From NCBI GenBank assembly GCA_016937995.1, contig JAFGVM010000017.1, positions 1 to 32,931 on the forward strand: a DNA stretch of 32,931 nucleotides, in the 5' to 3' direction. Below are positions 7,956-17,389 of this stretch, piece after piece. Made by a program: the position numbers and the translations under genes. Position 1 is the stretch's first letter. Every line of letters starts with the position of its first letter. Under the pieces are notes generated by a model. It was not told the DNA's origin. It saw nothing but the letters and a program-made list of their open reading frames with translations, and searched no databases. The DNA is from Candidatus Delongbacteria bacterium. Lineage in GTDB: Bacteria > UBA4055.

Positions 7956-10880
7956 ATGAAAGAATTTTTAGAAGGTAAAATTTACCAAGGTTTCAAGCTT
8001 ATACATAAGGAATATATTAAAGAGATAAGTTCTGAAGTGTTGATGTTCGAACATTCAAAAAATAAAGCTAAATTAACCGCACTGAAGAACGATGATGATA
8101 ATAAAACTTTTGCTATTAGCTTTAAAACAATCCCTACAGATTCAACAGGAGTACCGCACATTCTTGAGCATTGTGTTTTATCAGGATCGGAGAAATACCC
8201 GTTAAAAGATGTATTCGCAGAACTTGTAAAGGGTGGTTTATCAACTTTCATAAATGCCTTTACCGGATCAGATGCAACTTATTACCCATACTCTACAAGG
8301 AATAATAAAGAATACTTCAATTTTATGAGTGTTTACCTTGATACTACTTTAAGACCGCTTCTTGAAAAACATACATTCTATCAGGAAGGCTGGCATTATG
8401 AACTTGACAAAGCGGATGAACCTGTAAAATTTCAGGGTATCGTATTCAATGAGATGAAAGGGGCAATGTCTAATCCTGTCAGTATTCTTATGGACAAGCT
8501 CGCCGCAACATTGTACCCTGGATCAACTTATTCAGTTAACTCAGGTGGCGACCCTGAAGCTATTCCTGATCTTACTTACGAACAATTCAAAGATTTCCAC
8601 AAGAAATTCTACCATCCGTCTAACAGTAAGATATTCCTGTACGGAAATGCTGATCTGAACGAGGAGTTGAAATTTATCAATGATAATTATTTGAAAGACT
8701 TTGAGTATCTTGATGTTGATTCATCAATATTTGAAGGTGACTCGATTTCTTCTCAACAGTTTGCAGAATTTAAATATCCGATCAACCCTTCAGAATCAGA
8801 TGAAAATAGATCATATATCGTTGTAGGAACAAAGATCACTACCCCTGATAACATAAAAGAGAATATCGCTTTTAATATCATCACCAATATTCTTTTTAAT
8901 TCTGATGCTTCGATCTTGAAGAAAAATATTATGAAAGCCGGTATAGCAAATGATCTGACAGGTTATTATGATGATAATGCCTACTTTACATCAATGGTAA
9001 CGTTCATTTCCGGTAGCAGTCCAACTGACAGATATAAATTTTTGGATGTTTATTATTCCTCTCTTGAAGAGTTGGTCAAAAATAAACTTGATCTTGATCT
9101 TGTGAAAGCGGAGATAAATAATATTGAATTTAAGATCAAGGAGAAAACCGCAAGCTCTCAGCGTGGTATCAGCTACATGTTCTCTGTACTTAACTCTATG
9201 CTTTATGACACTGACACGATCAAAGCTTTAAAGATCAGTAACATTCTTGCAGAGATCAAAAAAGAAGCGATTGAAGATAACCTGTTTGAAAAACTTATCG
9301 AGAAGTATTTGTTGAACAGAGATCTTTCTGCAGTTGTTACTTTAATACCTGATAAAGAATTGAATGCTGCAAAAGCGGATAAAGAAAGAAAAAGATGTGA
9401 AGACCATAAGAACAGCTTGTCAAAAGAACAGATCGAAGAACTTGTTAAATTCACTGCAGCATTTAAAATAGCTCAAGAAGCACCTGTATCTGATGAAGAT
9501 ATTCAGAAAGTTCCAAAGCTGAGTCTATCTGATATCGAAAGAAAATCTATTTTTCTGTTACCAGAAGTATCAGAGGTTTCAGGAGTGAAATTCCTGGCAA
9601 ATGAACACTTTACAAATGATATCATCTATTTAAGTCTTGGAATGAAAATTGATTCTATCCCGACAGAGTTATTGCCTTACATGAATATTTTCACTGACCT
9701 TCTTAAAGAGATCGGCACAAAAACCAGAGACTATGAAACTTTAACTAAAGATATTGCCGCCTATTTTGGTGGATTCAATTGTGTGTTTAATAATGTAACT
9801 TCTGTTGATGATCCAAATAAATTCACTCCGATTATGTGGGCCGAGATCAAAACTCTGAAAGAATATTTCCCTAAGGTCAAAGAGATCCTGATCGATATAA
9901 TCCAAAATATCTCTTTTGAAGATAAGGAAAGAATAGAAGAGATCATTAAAAGCAGGTTGCATCACAGGGATACATCATTAAAATCTGAAGGTTACCAGTA
10001 CGCAGTGAACCGTATAAATGCAAACTTGAACGATCAAGGAAAATATTTAGAGTACGTTAAAGGATTTACTTCATACTTCAAATATAAGGAAGTAAGTGAT
10101 AATTTTGACACTGTATTCGATGACCTGATAGAAAAAATGAAACTTATCAGAGACCTGATGTTCAGAAAAGATAATTTGATAATAAATGTTACTTCCGATA
10201 AAGAAGGTATTGATATTGTTAAAAACAATTCAGAAGACATATTGAAAGTGTTTAGTACAGAACCAGTGAAAAAGATATTTCCGAAATTTGGTAAATTCGT
10301 ACCTGGTGAAGCTTTTTTAACTTCCTCGGATATTGTTTTTGCATCTGAAGGTGCCCAGTTATTTGACGATGAATACAAATATTCCGGAAAGGTTGAAGTT
10401 CTGAAAAACTATCTTTCTTCAGACTACCTGTTCAATAAGATCAGGATACAGGGTGGTGCATACGGAGCATGGGTATCTCTTAACACGATAAGTGGAATAA
10501 TGACAATGACAAGCTACCGAGACCCGAATGTAAAGAAAACCTATGAAGCCTATAAAAGCATATCTGAACATATAAGTAAATTCAAGATAGACAGTGATAC
10601 TTTTGACAATATCAAGATCGGTGCATATTCCGCGTTCGATCCGCTTCAAAGCCCTAACGGGAAGGGTATAAAGGCCAGAAATGATTATTTATCCGGAGAG
10701 AGAGAAGAAAGAGTTGAAAAAATAATTGATGAGATACTTGAAACAACTCAGCAGGATATCAGGGACCAGGCTCCTCAGCTGAAAAAGTTTAATGAAAAGG
10801 CTATAAAAAGCATCATCGGAAGCTCTGAACTGATAAAAAAGGATGCTGACCTTTTCTCAGAACTGATTGAGATAAAATAA
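7956..10880 (+). CDS. M16C family metallopeptidase (presequence protease / Cym1-like)
   Basis: At 974 residues this is a full-length PreP-type inverzincin, with two halves of about 480 residues folding into a closed chamber that degrades unstructured peptides. The zinc motif HxxEH is HILEH (His68, Glu71, His72), and the third ligand is Glu166 in GIVFNEMKG, the usual distance in this family. The GGLSTFINAFTGSDATYYP stretch and the C-terminal GGAYGAW...SYRDPN segment are M16C signatures. There is no signal peptide, so it is probably cytoplasmic. AAAGGG upstream is a plausible ribosome site. It is a single gene followed by a repeat-rich gap. Confidence 0.94.
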   Translation: MKEFLEGKIYQGFKLIHKEYIKEISSEVLMFEHSKNKAKLTALKNDDDNKTFAISFKTIPTDSTGVPHILEHCVLSGSEKYPLKDVFAELVKGGLSTFINAFTGSDATYYPYSTRNNKEYFNFMSVYLDTTLRPLLEKHTFYQEGWHYELDKADEPVKFQGIVFNEMKGAMSNPVSILMDKLAATLYPGSTYSVNSGGDPEAIPDLTYEQFKDFHKKFYHPSNSKIFLYGNADLNEELKFINDNYLKDFEYLDVDSSIFEGDSISSQQFAEFKYPINPSESDENRSYIVVGTKITTPDNIKENIAFNIITNILFNSDASILKKNIMKAGIANDLTGYYDDNAYFTSMVTFISGSSPTDRYKFLDVYYSSLEELVKNKLDLDLVKAEINNIEFKIKEKTASSQRGISYMFSVLNSMLYDTDTIKALKISNILAEIKKEAIEDNLFEKLIEKYLLNRDLSAVVTLIPDKELNAAKADKERKRCEDHKNSLSKEQIEELVKFTAAFKIAQEAPVSDEDIQKVPKLSLSDIERKSIFLLPEVSEVSGVKFLANEHFTNDIIYLSLGMKIDSIPTELLPYMNIFTDLLKEIGTKTRDYETLTKDIAAYFGGFNCVFNNVTSVDDPNKFTPIMWAEIKTLKEYFPKVKEILIDIIQNISFEDKERIEEIIKSRLHHRDTSLKSEGYQYAVNRINANLNDQGKYLEYVKGFTSYFKYKEVSDNFDTVFDDLIEKMKLIRDLMFRKDNLIINVTSDKEGIDIVKNNSEDILKVFSTEPVKKIFPKFGKFVPGEAFLTSSDIVFASEGAQLFDDEYKYSGKVEVLKNYLSSDYLFNKIRIQGGAYGAWVSLNTISGIMTMTSYRDPNVKKTYEAYKSISEHISKFKIDSDTFDNIKIGAYSAFDPLQSPNGKGIKARNDYLSGEREERVEKIIDEILETTQQDIRDQAPQLKKFNEKAIKSIIGSSELIKKDADLFSELIEIK

Positions 10881-10925
10881 TATAACTCACGAAGTCACAA
10901 AGATCACTGAGGTTACTTACGATCC

Positions 10926-10953
10926 GTCATCTTCGTACCTGATACGGAGATCC
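10926..10953. repeat. palindromic intergenic repeat, GTCATC...GAGATCC type
   Basis: A 28-base unit with arms ATCTTCGTA and TACGGAGAT, pairing over 9 bp with one G-T. It shares the GTCAT start and ATC end of the other intergenic palindromes but has a different stem, so it is probably a second subfamily. Confidence 0.55.
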
Positions 10954-11000
10954 ATGTGTACTAAACAATTATTTCTAATTTCTGACTTCTAACTTAAAAT

Positions 11001-11026
11001 GTCATTCTGAACTTGATTCAGAATCT
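11001..11026 (+). repeat. 26-base palindromic intergenic repeat, copy 1
   Basis: The unit starts GTCATTCTGAA and ends TTCAGAATCT; ATTCTGAA and TTCAGAAT pair perfectly over 8 bp. It has the same length and frame as copies at 14611, 14655 and 20549, which have different but still paired stem bases. Confidence 0.75.
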
Positions 11027-11068
11027 TAAAATTGTTAACTTTTGTTTAAAGAAAAATAGGATAAAATT

Positions 11069-11611
11069 ATGAAAATAAAGATATTGATCCTAACTGTATT
11101 CTCAGTATTACTTTTTTTGTCTTGTACTCCTGAAGTGGATGATGATCTTCTGACCATTTATTCTCAAAATAATTCTGTCTATTCAAAGTTTGACTCCGAT
11201 ACTATAGTTGCTCTGGTTAGGACAAGGTATTCTTCATTTCCTTACAGAAATGGTGTTGCATTAGGAGATACTTCGTATTCAGCCAACACGTTATTCATGA
11301 AAACTTTTGATTCTTCCAACTGGCTATTCCTTGGAAAACTTGACAATGACTCCAATTTGAATGTTGTAAAATGGGATAATATTAACAAAAAGATCCATAT
11401 CAGATATGATGATACTCTGGTATTTGTGAAAGATCTTAGACATATTGGCATGGATGATACAATCGCTTTCAATGATTCGGTCTATCCGAATATAGAGACC
11501 TTTACACTGACATTATCAGCCGATTCCACATATATCGATAGTATCAATAATGGAAACTGGTACAAAACATACAGAAGCTGGAAAGATGATATGATAAATC
11601 TGTACAGATAG
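11069..11611 (+). CDS. small lipoprotein of unknown function
   Basis: The 180-residue protein has a lipoprotein signal peptide with lipobox LFLSC (Cys19), so it should be lipidated and face the periplasm or outside. The acidic EVDDD after the Cys is followed by a beta-rich, Asp/Ser/Tyr-rich region without a motif I recognise. AGGA lies before the ATG. It stands alone between two non-coding gaps, with repeats upstream and the rpsO terminator region downstream. Confidence 0.75.
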   Translation: MKIKILILTVFSVLLFLSCTPEVDDDLLTIYSQNNSVYSKFDSDTIVALVRTRYSSFPYRNGVALGDTSYSANTLFMKTFDSSNWLFLGKLDNDSNLNVVKWDNINKKIHIRYDDTLVFVKDLRHIGMDDTIAFNDSVYPNIETFTLTLSADSTYIDSINNGNWYKTYRSWKDDMINLYR

Positions 11612-11783
11612 TGATAAGTGGCGAGTAATAAGTTTTTAAATATCATAACACACTCAAAATTAATTTTTGATTAAAAACAAGTAGTTCAAGGAATAATTTT
11701 CTTTTTTGAATGAACCTAGTGACCCAGGTGACTTGAATAAAAATAATATTATGAAGAAGAAATACGCAGTTTATCATCAGAAA

Positions 11784-11813
11784 TAAAAAAACCCCGAATA
11801 ATTCGGGGTTTTT
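11784..11813 (-). terminator. intrinsic terminator of rpsO, probably bidirectional
   Basis: Arms AACCCCGAA (11790-11798) and TTCGGGGTT (11802-11810) form a 9-bp stem with a 3-base loop. The run of A residues at 11784-11790 is the U tract for the minus strand, 20 bases after the rpsO stop. A shorter T run on the other side could also stop plus-strand transcription. Confidence 0.9.
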
Positions 11814-11831
11814 ACTTTCTATGATCTTAGC

Positions 11832-12104
11832 TTAGTAACGATCTTTAATTCCAAGATCAGCGATCAAAGCTCTATATCTCTCAATATCCTTGTTCTTCAA
11901 AAACTTTAACAATCTACCTCTTTTACCAAGTAACAATCTCATACCTCTTCTTGAGTGATTGTCTTTTTTATTGATCTTCAGGTGTTCAGTCAACTGCTTT
12001 ACTCTTGTTGACATGATAACGATCTGCACTTCAGCTTTTCCGGTATCTTTTTCAGAACCACCGTACTTTTTTACGATCTCCAGTTTTCCTTCTTTTCCTA
12101 GCAT
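11832..12104 (-). CDS. rpsO: 30S ribosomal protein S15
   Basis: The 90-residue protein is a full-length S15, an early-binding small-subunit protein that contacts 16S rRNA helices in the central domain. Family signatures are visible: GSEKDTGKAEVQIVIMSTRVKQLTEHLK, then NKKDNHSRRGMRLLLGKRGRLLKFLK and the C-terminal RYRALIADLGIKDRY. The ATG has a strong AAGGAG. The gene has its own promoter and terminator and is not followed by pnp, the neighbour in many other bacteria. S15 often represses its own mRNA; the leader of about 70 bases could hold such a site, but none is recognised with certainty. Confidence 0.97.
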   Translation of the reverse strand: MLGKEGKLEIVKKYGGSEKDTGKAEVQIVIMSTRVKQLTEHLKINKKDNHSRRGMRLLLGKRGRLLKFLKNKDIERYRALIADLGIKDRY

Positions 12105-12182
12105 GTGTATCTCCTTGATTTTTTAATCGTTGCCCAGCAAGAATATTCCATCCAAACCGAGTTCAACATTAATTGAATGCCA

Positions 12183-12211
12183 AATATAACTATTATTTAA
12201 TCTTTTGTCAA
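12183..12211 (-). promoter_or_regulatory. promoter of rpsO
   Basis: On the minus strand TTGACA (12206-12211), exactly 17 bases, then TATATT (12183-12188). The -35 lies inside the last codons of the upstream Cys/His protein gene. The start would be near 12176, giving a leader of about 70 bases before the rpsO ATG. Confidence 0.85.
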
Positions 12212-12547
12212 ATGGAAACCGTCATTTTCGGGACATTCATAGACTTTCAATCTCACTCCCTGCTCTTTAAATAAAATTTCAGCTCTTCTTTGTGCATCAT
12301 CTTTTGAAAAATATAATTCTTTAGGTTTCCCTTTTGAATCTGTGCAGAACCTGCACTTTCTGCTTGGAGTTTGCCTGTCTGAAGGTGCCAAGTGCCACAA
12401 ACCGCATTTTTCACAGCGGTAGGGAACCATATTGTTATTATGCTCCTGCCTGATAAAACTAGCACTGTCCTCAGCTTCCAGTTCTGTAAAATATTCTGTT
12501 AACGGTTTACCTTTTCTGCTGAAACAGGTCGAACTCTTTGCACCCAT
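12197..12547 (-). CDS. small Cys/His protein made of two tandem zinc-ribbon-like repeats
   Basis: I do not recognise a named family. The 116-residue protein is built from two aligned units offset by exactly 60 residues, about residues 8-53 and 68-113. Shared positions without gaps include Cys8/68, Lys12/72, Gly13/73-Lys-Pro15/75, Tyr19/79-Phe20/80, Ala25/85, Ala29/89, Glu35/95, Tyr43/103, Cys45/105 and His52/112-Leu53/113. The first unit has CEKC and the linker has CRFC, so at least one zinc site is likely; the second unit has lost one Cys (CPEN). The ATG has AAGGAT upstream. It lies between selB and rpsO. A nucleic-acid-binding role is plausible but unproven. Confidence 0.75.
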   Translation of the reverse strand: MGAKSSTCFSRKGKPLTEYFTELEAEDSASFIRQEHNNNMVPYRCEKCGLWHLAPSDRQTPSRKCRFCTDSKGKPKELYFSKDDAQRRAEILFKEQGVRLKVYECPENDGFHLTKD

Positions 12548-12599
12548 TTATAATCAGATCCTTTTCTTTATCTTTCTGTATTATGACTTTTATTAATTG

Positions 12600-14492
12600 T
12601 TATTTTAATTTTCTGTAATCCCCGTCCCTGACGGTAAACCCGATCTTATCCAGATACTCCATCAATGGAACCATATATTTCCTTGAACTATCCAATAGCT
12701 CAGAAATTTCACCGAGTTTCATGGGACCGGAATCTTTTATCTTCTTCGAAATAAGAACTTTCACTTCATCCAATAAAGCCTTTGAGATCAAAAGACCTTC
12801 ATCGAGTTTAATTACTTTACCCATGAACATCAGCATACCTGCCAATTCTCTGGCATCCCTTTCCAACATTGGTATCTGATCAGCAACTGTTTTAATAACA
12901 GGTGGTTTAAATTTGTTTTCATCAAGTACTTCTAGGAATGTATCCAGCTTTTTCTTCATTTCTTCATTTATCTGAATTTCAAAACCTTTCTTTGAAATAA
13001 CATTCTGTGATATCTGAATAAAATTTTCTGTTTCGGCTTTTTTAAGTATAAAATCAAATATGACCTGGTTCAGATCCTGTGATATCTTTGTACGAAGATC
13101 CTCTTTGGAAATTCCCTGCCTGTAAGGATTTTTCAAATGAAATTCATCAAGAGCATCAGCTATCTTGGACAAAGTAATTTCTATATTCCTGCTGTGGAAA
13201 TAAACCTTTTTGTTACCTTTTCCGATAACAATGATCTTTTGCCTGGATACCAGATCATCAAGCATTGTCAAAGTCTCATCATCTGTCCTTGCAAGCTTTT
13301 TAGAAATATCTCCGGGTACTAAAGGCTCATACTTTGAACTTAGAAGTATCTCTTCAACCAGCTCCTGAGGATCACCCTTTTCAAGTTCTTTAAGTAGAGT
13401 GATCTTTTCTTCATCAAATCTTTTACTTTTTTTCTTGGCTGTTGTAAGTATCTGACCACCGCCTATTGTCATCTGAGGTGAATAAGACCTGATCACAAAT
13501 CTCTCACCCGGAGATAAATTCATCTCCTCTTCCAGTCTGATCTCTACCAAAGCTTCTTTACCGGGTTCTAATTTTTCCTTGTCCAGAAGAATTACCCTGC
13601 CGAAAATTTCATTTGTTCCGGCATGAATACGCACCCTTGCCCTGTTTTTCAGTTCTTTAGCTGTGCTCAGTAGATATAACTTGCCGTCAAAAATAAATGT
13701 CGGCTCAAGATAACCTGTGGAAACCAGGATATCACCTCTCTCGATATCTTCCACACTTACTCCGTGAAGATTGATCGCGGCCCTGTCCCCACTTGTTAAT
13801 GCAGTTTGTTTTTGACCATGACACTGAAGACCTTTTACCCGAACGTTAATACCTTTTGGCTGTAGTGATAATGTTTCACCCTCTTTTACATCACCCGAAA
13901 GGATAGTCCCGGTTATTATAGTTCCGAAACCTTTCATCGTAAAAACTCTGTCTACAGGAAGTTTGAAGATGCCTTTGTCGATCCTTTCAACTTTACTGAG
14001 TTTCTTCTCGTTGATCATTTCAAGAACTTTATCAATTCCTTTTCTGCTCAGAGAATCAACTGTGACAACCGGAGCACCTTCCAGGAATGTTCCCTGCAAG
14101 TAATCCTTGATCTCCTCTGTTACCAGATCTAGCCACTCTTCCTCGACCATATCCGATTTAGTGACAATAACCATGCCATCCTTGATCTGAAGAAGGTTAA
14201 GTATGTCTAAATGCTCTCTGGTTTGAGGCATTACTCCATCGTCTGCTGCAATAACAAAGAGAACGAAATCAATTGTCGAAACACCTGCGACCATATTCTT
14301 AATGAATTTCTCATGCCCCGGAACATCAATTATAGTAATATCATCACCGAGAAAAGCAAAACCGATATCAATAGTGATATTTCTCTCTTTCTCTTCCTTT
14401 AAAACATCGGTATCCATACCTGTCAAAGCTTTAACAAGTGAAGTTTTACCATGATCAATATGACCTGCTGTTCCAATTATAAAATGTGACAT
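12600..14492 (-). CDS. selB: selenocysteine-specific translation elongation factor SelB
   Basis: SelB is the GTPase that brings selenocysteyl-tRNA to UGA codons marked by a SECIS hairpin. The N-terminal GTPase has GHIDHGKT (G1, residues 10-17), DVPGH (G3) and TKSD (G4), with EF-Tu-like beta-barrel domains after it. The C-terminal 250 residues or so are winged-helix repeats that bind SECIS RNA. I place the start at the ATG giving [11 protein letters not shown], preceded by AGGA at a good distance. An ATG 24 bases further upstream lies inside a palindromic repeat and is unlikely. Its presence implies that the organism makes selenoproteins, although selA, selC and selD are not in this window. 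Confidence 0.95.
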   Translation of the reverse strand: MSHFIIGTAGHIDHGKTSLVKALTGMDTDVLKEEKERNITIDIGFAFLGDDITIIDVPGHEKFIKNMVAGVSTIDFVLFVIAADDGVMPQTREHLDILNLLQIKDGMVIVTKSDMVEEEWLDLVTEEIKDYLQGTFLEGAPVVTVDSLSRKGIDKVLEMINEKKLSKVERIDKGIFKLPVDRVFTMKGFGTIITGTILSGDVKEGETLSLQPKGINVRVKGLQCHGQKQTALTSGDRAAINLHGVSVEDIERGDILVSTGYLEPTFIFDGKLYLLSTAKELKNRARVRIHAGTNEIFGRVILLDKEKLEPGKEALVEIRLEEEMNLSPGERFVIRSYSPQMTIGGGQILTTAKKKSKRFDEEKITLLKELEKGDPQELVEEILLSSKYEPLVPGDISKKLARTDDETLTMLDDLVSRQKIIVIGKGNKKVYFHSRNIEITLSKIADALDEFHLKNPYRQGISKEDLRTKISQDLNQVIFDFILKKAETENFIQISQNVISKKGFEIQINEEMKKKLDTFLEVLDENKFKPPVIKTVADQIPMLERDARELAGMLMFMGKVIKLDEGLLISKALLDEVKVLISKKIKDSGPMKLGEISELLDSSRKYMVPLMEYLDKIGFTVRDGDYRKLK

Positions 14493-14511
14493 TATAATTC
14501 CTGTTTTGTTT

Positions 14512-14547
14512 GTCATTGCGAGGATTGCTTACAATCCGTGGCAATCT
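14512..14547. repeat. GTCATTGCGAGG...CGTGGCAATCT palindromic repeat
   Basis: Outer arms ATTGC/GCAAT and inner arms GGATT/AATCC form a nested hairpin. The GTCATTGCGAGG start and GTGGCAATCT end look like a dispersed intergenic repeat type seen in many bacterial genomes. It directly abuts the selB start region. Confidence 0.6.
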
Positions 14548-14557
14548 TTTTTAAAAG

Positions 14558-14583
14558 AGGGGACGACCGTTGGGCTGTCCCCT
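14558..14583. repeat. AGGGGAC/GTCCCCT hairpin repeat
   Basis: Arms AGGGGAC (14558-14564) and GTCCCCT (14577-14583) form a 7-bp stem. It lies between two other palindromic repeats in the same gap. On the minus strand it is followed by a T-rich stretch and might serve as a transcription stop after lptD. Confidence 0.5.
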
Positions 14584-14588
14584 ACATT

Positions 14589-14636
14589 GTCATCCTGAAC
14601 TTGTTGTTCCGTCATGCTAAATTTATTTCAGCATCT
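14589..14636 (+). repeat. 26-base palindromic repeat: one truncated and one full copy
   Basis: A partial copy (GTCATCCTGAACTTGTT, 14589-14605) is followed by a full 26-base copy at 14611-14636 with arms ATGCTaAA and TTtCAGCAT. It has the same frame as the copies at 11001 and 20549 but different stem bases. Confidence 0.65.
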
Positions 14637-14654
14637 ATCTTCATTCTTTATTTT

Positions 14655-14680
14655 AGACCCTGAAATAAATTCAGGGTGAC
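14655..14680 (-). repeat. 26-base palindromic repeat, inverted copy
   Basis: ACCCTGAA (14657-14664) and TTCAGGGT (14670-14677) pair perfectly. Read on the minus strand the unit starts GTCACCCTGAA and ends CAGGGTCT, nearly identical to the copy at 20549. Confidence 0.75.
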
Positions 14681-14727
14681 GATTTCTGATTGTCCATTGT
14701 AAATTGTCAATTAGAGTGCGTAAATGA

Positions 14728-17376
14728 TTACCACTTTCTTACTCTCGTATCTTTATCGAACTTAATATCCGAGAAAATACTACTCTTTGTATTTATCAGT
14801 AACTTGAACCCTTTCGAGAACATATCCCACTCGAATTCCCCCTGCCAGCAGTGCATTTCTCTTCTGATCTTTATTCTTGTTGAAGTTAACTTCTTTGGTG
14901 TCAGGAAATTTATTGTTGAAGTATACTCAATTTCCCAGTTCTCTGTTGGCTTTATTTTACCGGACAGGGTCATATATAGATTCTTTGAGTAATTATCTTC
15001 TGAGTCATATCTCTCTGAAAAGGTCAGATTGCCGGTAATATCATATGACAAACTGGTAAAGTTATTCCTGTCGAGTGAAATTATATCAACTTCTGATTCA
15101 CTTTCAGTGAAAATACTGATATCCTTTGAAAAAATACCTTTGAAGTTTATAGGTATTCCAACATTATAGTTGGCATTCCAGCTCTCCGTTCTGAACGGAT
15201 TTTTATTCCAGAAATCAAAATTCGGATTAATATACTTCCCAGATGCTCTATCTCCGGTATATGGAGTAGTTACAGCATTCGCATTCACATTTATTGCCAT
15301 TCTAAAGTTGTCGACAAATAATTTTCCGTTATATAACGTAGAGTAGAATCTTGTATTTATTACGGACATTTTATTGCTGTCTGCGACAAAATTATAATAA
15401 CCTGACATATCAACATTGAACAAAGTTTTTGAAACCTCTCTGTCTCCGTTACGGATCTTTGCATCCATGATATTCTTTAAAGAGTATGATAAGGTCGCAG
15501 ATTCTCCCCGCGGAGTTGCTCCGACGAGTGAAGGTGAAAAGATATCAGTCTTCTTTTCTGATATAGAGATAATACTGTCAGCAGGAGAAGAAGCAAATGT
15601 TGTATCGTAGCTTGTAATGAAATAGCCGTATTTATCTTTAGAGAAATCAGGTCTGTACGACATTGAAATAGCTGGTGATATCGTATGTCTGATCTTTTTT
15701 AAAGCAAGTATCTCAGGCTGGAATATTCCGTAAATATTTGTGTTGGCAGTAATACTCGCGTCATAGGTTGACCTTGAAACATTACCGGTTACAACATCCA
15801 TATCCACGTCATAATACTTAAAAGCAACATCATGTTTGTAATTAAATGACTCCCTGAAGCTAATATATCTGAACAGTTTGTGATTGTACTGAATATATGA
15901 ATTTGTTTTAAAGCCGTAATTTTCAAAGGTCGAATCCACATTCTGGTAAGTTATCATACTGTCTATTTCAGAAGTAGAATAGTGTTTGTCTCTGTAGTTT
16001 GTCGCCATAAAGTTCTGACTCGAACCTATCCTGAAATCCTCATAGTTTGTCGTTTGACTTAAATTAAAGGATGACCTGGTATTGTCAGTAAAAATATTAC
16101 GGTCATTGTTGATATCCACCAATCTGTTTGAAATTATTGATCCATTGATCTGGAACTTTTTTATCATTGAAGGAGCGTTTTCTATTCCCGAGAAAGGTTT
16201 TCTACCGCTTAGGCTAAAATTCACCGATGGGAATTGGTACTTGACCAGTCCGGTATCCACATACTGTGTATAAGATGACATCAAAGAAAAATTGTCCCCG
16301 GTATTTCTCCATCTTTTACTGAATCTGCCGCTTGATGTAAGTTTATTTTGCATTCTGTCCATACTTGTATATCCAAGATCCCTTACCAGAGAAGTTTTTG
16401 TAATATAATCAGCCACACCATCCAAAGACATAGTTGGAGTTATCTGATGGTGATGATTACCCCTTATTCTCCAGTCCATACTTTCATGGTCATTTGTCAG
16501 ATCAGCATTGATATTTCCCCTGATCGTGTATCTGTTCTTATACCTGAACTGCTGATTGAGCAGGTATCCGAAATTATCATAATAATCCATCAGAACTGTA
16601 TAATCAGTATAGTCTGACATATCCCAGAAATATCCCAGATGCTTAAAACTGTTACCTTTTGAACTGCTGTAATAATAAGAGGGAAGTATGAAACCTGAAT
16701 TGCGACCTTTATTTTTCTTGTACAAAATATAAGGGAACCAGGCGACAGGTACGTTATCAAAATATAACGAGATTGGTTTCGCATAGACCCAGTTATCTTT
16801 TGTAACGATCACACTGTCAGCTTTGAAATAATAGTGGGGGTGATCCAGATCGCAACTGGTAATGATAGCATTGGTACCGTGAATATCATCATTTTCAAGC
16901 TTGATCATGCTTTCCGTATGAAAGAAAGTGTTATCAGCAACACTCGCACTTTTCATTACAGTCCTGGCATTATGAACGATCCCGTTCTTTGTATCAAGAT
17001 CGTACATCATATAGGTACCCTGCACAGTCTCTTTGTTCTCAGTGATCTCAGGTCTTCCTGTAATAACTATAGAGTCTATTTTCCCAGGTTCAGTTTTAGA
17101 AAATACAGTATCTTCTTTCTGTACTGCTGTAACAGTATTTTCCTTCATGTCCAGGATTATCTGATATGCTTCAAATGTAACATTTTTGTATTTCAATCTT
17201 GCATTTTCGGTGAGATAAAGCTTTTGATCAATATTATCAAAATCTACATTTTCCCCGAAATAAAAAATTGTCGTATCCGGATTTGTGTAGGTCTTACCTT
17301 TTACAAGACCACTTTGCCCTGCCAATAATGAAAGTAAAAGCAAAACGATTATGAATATGTACTTCGGTAAGACCAT
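14728..17376 (-). CDS. lptD: LPS-assembly protein LptD-like outer-membrane protein
   Basis: LptD is the outer-membrane barrel that, with LptE, inserts lipopolysaccharide into the outer leaflet. The 882-residue protein has a signal peptide (about residues 1-24). An N-terminal OstA-type beta-jellyroll region follows (about 40-200), with repeated strands such as LYLTENARLKYKNVTFEAYQI. A LptD-type central motif, PVAWFPYILYKKNKGRNSGF, comes next, and then a long barrel of alternating aromatic and polar strands. GGAG precedes the ATG. It starts 13 bases after the PD-(D/E)XK-like gene, in line with nadE and gmhB. The overall form is the one seen in Bacteroidota and relatives. It implies an LPS-bearing outer membrane. 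Confidence 0.88.
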   Translation of the reverse strand: MVLPKYIFIIVLLLLSLLAGQSGLVKGKTYTNPDTTIFYFGENVDFDNIDQKLYLTENARLKYKNVTFEAYQIILDMKENTVTAVQKEDTVFSKTEPGKIDSIVITGRPEITENKETVQGTYMMYDLDTKNGIVHNARTVMKSASVADNTFFHTESMIKLENDDIHGTNAIITSCDLDHPHYYFKADSVIVTKDNWVYAKPISLYFDNVPVAWFPYILYKKNKGRNSGFILPSYYYSSSKGNSFKHLGYFWDMSDYTDYTVLMDYYDNFGYLLNQQFRYKNRYTIRGNINADLTNDHESMDWRIRGNHHHQITPTMSLDGVADYITKTSLVRDLGYTSMDRMQNKLTSSGRFSKRWRNTGDNFSLMSSYTQYVDTGLVKYQFPSVNFSLSGRKPFSGIENAPSMIKKFQINGSIISNRLVDINNDRNIFTDNTRSSFNLSQTTNYEDFRIGSSQNFMATNYRDKHYSTSEIDSMITYQNVDSTFENYGFKTNSYIQYNHKLFRYISFRESFNYKHDVAFKYYDVDMDVVTGNVSRSTYDASITANTNIYGIFQPEILALKKIRHTISPAISMSYRPDFSKDKYGYFITSYDTTFASSPADSIISISEKKTDIFSPSLVGATPRGESATLSYSLKNIMDAKIRNGDREVSKTLFNVDMSGYYNFVADSNKMSVINTRFYSTLYNGKLFVDNFRMAINVNANAVTTPYTGDRASGKYINPNFDFWNKNPFRTESWNANYNVGIPINFKGIFSKDISIFTESESEVDIISLDRNNFTSLSYDITGNLTFSERYDSEDNYSKNLYMTLSGKIKPTENWEIEYTSTINFLTPKKLTSTRIKIRREMHCWQGEFEWDMFSKGFKLLINTKSSIFSDIKFDKDTRVRKW

Positions 17377-17389
17377 TTATCTCCGTTTT

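Noticed and set aside
10034-10378. Minus-strand open frame of 114 codons inside the M16 peptidase gene
   Set aside because: The peptidase frame is continuous and full-length with family motifs; this is a shadow frame.
12105-12176. S15 autoregulatory leader before rpsO
   Set aside because: A small TTGC/GCAA hairpin is present, but no known S15-binding structure could be recognised with confidence.
14493-14516. Eight-codon N-terminal extension of SelB
   Set aside because: The extra codons lie beside or in a palindromic repeat and lack a ribosome site, whereas the internal ATG has AGGA upstream and begins right before the GTPase domain.
16834-17328. Plus-strand open frame of 164 codons opposite lptD
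   Set aside because: The lptD reading has a signal peptide and LptD motifs over the same bases; the opposite frame is Cys/Ile/Phe-rich without a motif or ribosome site.
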